A stretch of 14,022 nucleotides of DNA from an uncultured Clostridia bacterium (lineage in GTDB: Bacteria > Bacillota > Clostridia > Oscillospirales > Oscillospiraceae), in NCBI GenBank assembly GCA_946539175.1, contig CAMNHH010000049.1, forward strand, positions 1 through 14,022. The letters are read 5' to 3'. Numbering within the stretch: position 1 is the first letter of the stretch; every line of letters starts with the position of its first letter. Shown here piece by piece: positions 13,745 to 14,022 of this stretch. The notes under the pieces were generated by a model. The model was given only the letters and a program-made list of their open reading frames with translations, was not told where the DNA came from and made no database searches. Both the position numbers and the translations under genes were made by a program.

Positions 13745-14022
13745 TTATTTCGCCAGCCGCATCCCGGCCTGCAGGAAGCGGAACATCCGAACGGCGCCCA
13801 GATAATACAGCTCCTCGGCCCGGCTCAGGGCCTCCTCCAGGGGCATGGGGGCGTCCACCGTGGTCATGAGGGAGGCGATGCCGTGGTCAAAGATCCGGTC
13901 CGCGTCCCGGCCCAGGGAGCCGCTGAGGCCCACGGCCAACACGCCCTTGGCTCTGGCCCGCTCACCTACGCCCTGCATCACCTTGCCGAAGCAGCTCTGC
14001 CAGTCGGTGCGGCCCTCGCCGG
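13745..14022 (-). CDS. Glycerate kinase, C-terminal part (partial)
   Basis: The frame is open from the right edge to a TAA at 13745-13747, giving 92 residues of the C-terminus. It reads GEGRTDWQSCFGKVMQGVGE, then VLAVGLSGSLGRDADRIFDHGI and MPLEEALSRAEEL, matching the last domain of type-I (GckA/GlxK-like) glycerate kinases, which phosphorylate glycerate to 2- or 3-phosphoglycerate in the cytoplasm. GEGR-D is the conserved motif of the family; Trp and Ser in DWQS are common-type variants of a variable position. The gene is first in a unit with the permease. The last residues end in an uncharged GMRLAK tail. The start, promoter and N-terminal two thirds lie outside the window. Confidence 0.85.
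   Translation of the reverse strand, partial: GEGRTDWQSCFGKVMQGVGERARAKGVLAVGLSGSLGRDADRIFDHGIASLMTTVDAPMPLEEALSRAEELYYLGAVRMFRFLQAGMRLAK

Noticed and set aside
12349..13869. A 506-codon Gly/His/Gln-rich open frame across the permease gene
   Set aside because: It is antisense to a GntP permease with all family motifs; its odd composition comes from the complement of hydrophobic codons.

Overview
The window looks like chromosomal DNA of a GC-rich Clostridia-type Firmicute, most likely a gut member of the Oscillospiraceae or a relative. The reasons are strong AGGAGG-type ribosome binding sites, TTGACA/TATAAT-like promoters, very GC-rich third codon positions, an RsgI-like anti-sigma protein with PepSY domains, and a GH3 enzyme with permuted domain order. 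This placement is inference from family content, not a measured taxonomy.

Layout. (1) 1-1333, minus: the N-terminal part of a GH3 glycosidase that begins with the 'C-terminal' GH3 module and runs off the left edge. (2) 1334-1611: a divergent intergenic region with one promoter on each strand and a nested set of inverted repeats between them. (3) 1612-4158, plus: a two-gene operon of an N-acyl-D-amino-acid deacylase family amidohydrolase and a macrodomain protein with an extra, unnamed C-terminal domain; it ends at a perfect 20-bp-arm hairpin. (4) 4261-6230, minus: an ECF-type sigma factor translationally coupled (ATGA) to an RsgI-like membrane anti-sigma protein with a D-V-N-P-S motif and two PepSY domains separated by an Asp tract of about 45 residues. 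(5) 6426-6925, minus: a decayed locus in which the helix-turn-helix start of an RpiR-family regulator, with an in-frame TGA, is joined out of frame to the last ~106 codons of a GH4 glycosidase. (6) 6954-9708, minus: an operon of two aldo/keto reductases and a carboxymuconolactone decarboxylase-cupin fusion. Its promoter is overlaid by one perfect and one near-identical TGACAC-N-GTGTCA palindrome. (7) 10053-12398, plus: a low-molecular-weight phosphatase, then an M3-family oligoendopeptidase F, ending at a GC-rich terminator. (8) 12469-14022, minus: a GntP-family permease following the C-terminal end of a glycerate kinase gene that runs off the right edge.

How they fit together. The gene content suggests a heterotrophic anaerobe: sugar hydrolysis (GH3, a lost GH4), salvage of N-acylated D-amino acids, peptide hydrolysis, sugar-acid/glycerate uptake and phosphorylation, and envelope sensing by a sigma/anti-sigma pair. 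I found no rRNA, tRNA, CRISPR array, intact insertion sequence or recognisable defence island. The most unusual items are the macrodomain fusion with a Cys at a usual catalytic Asp position, the Asp-rich double-PepSY anti-sigma protein, the RpiR/GH4 deletion scar, and the paired palindromic operators.
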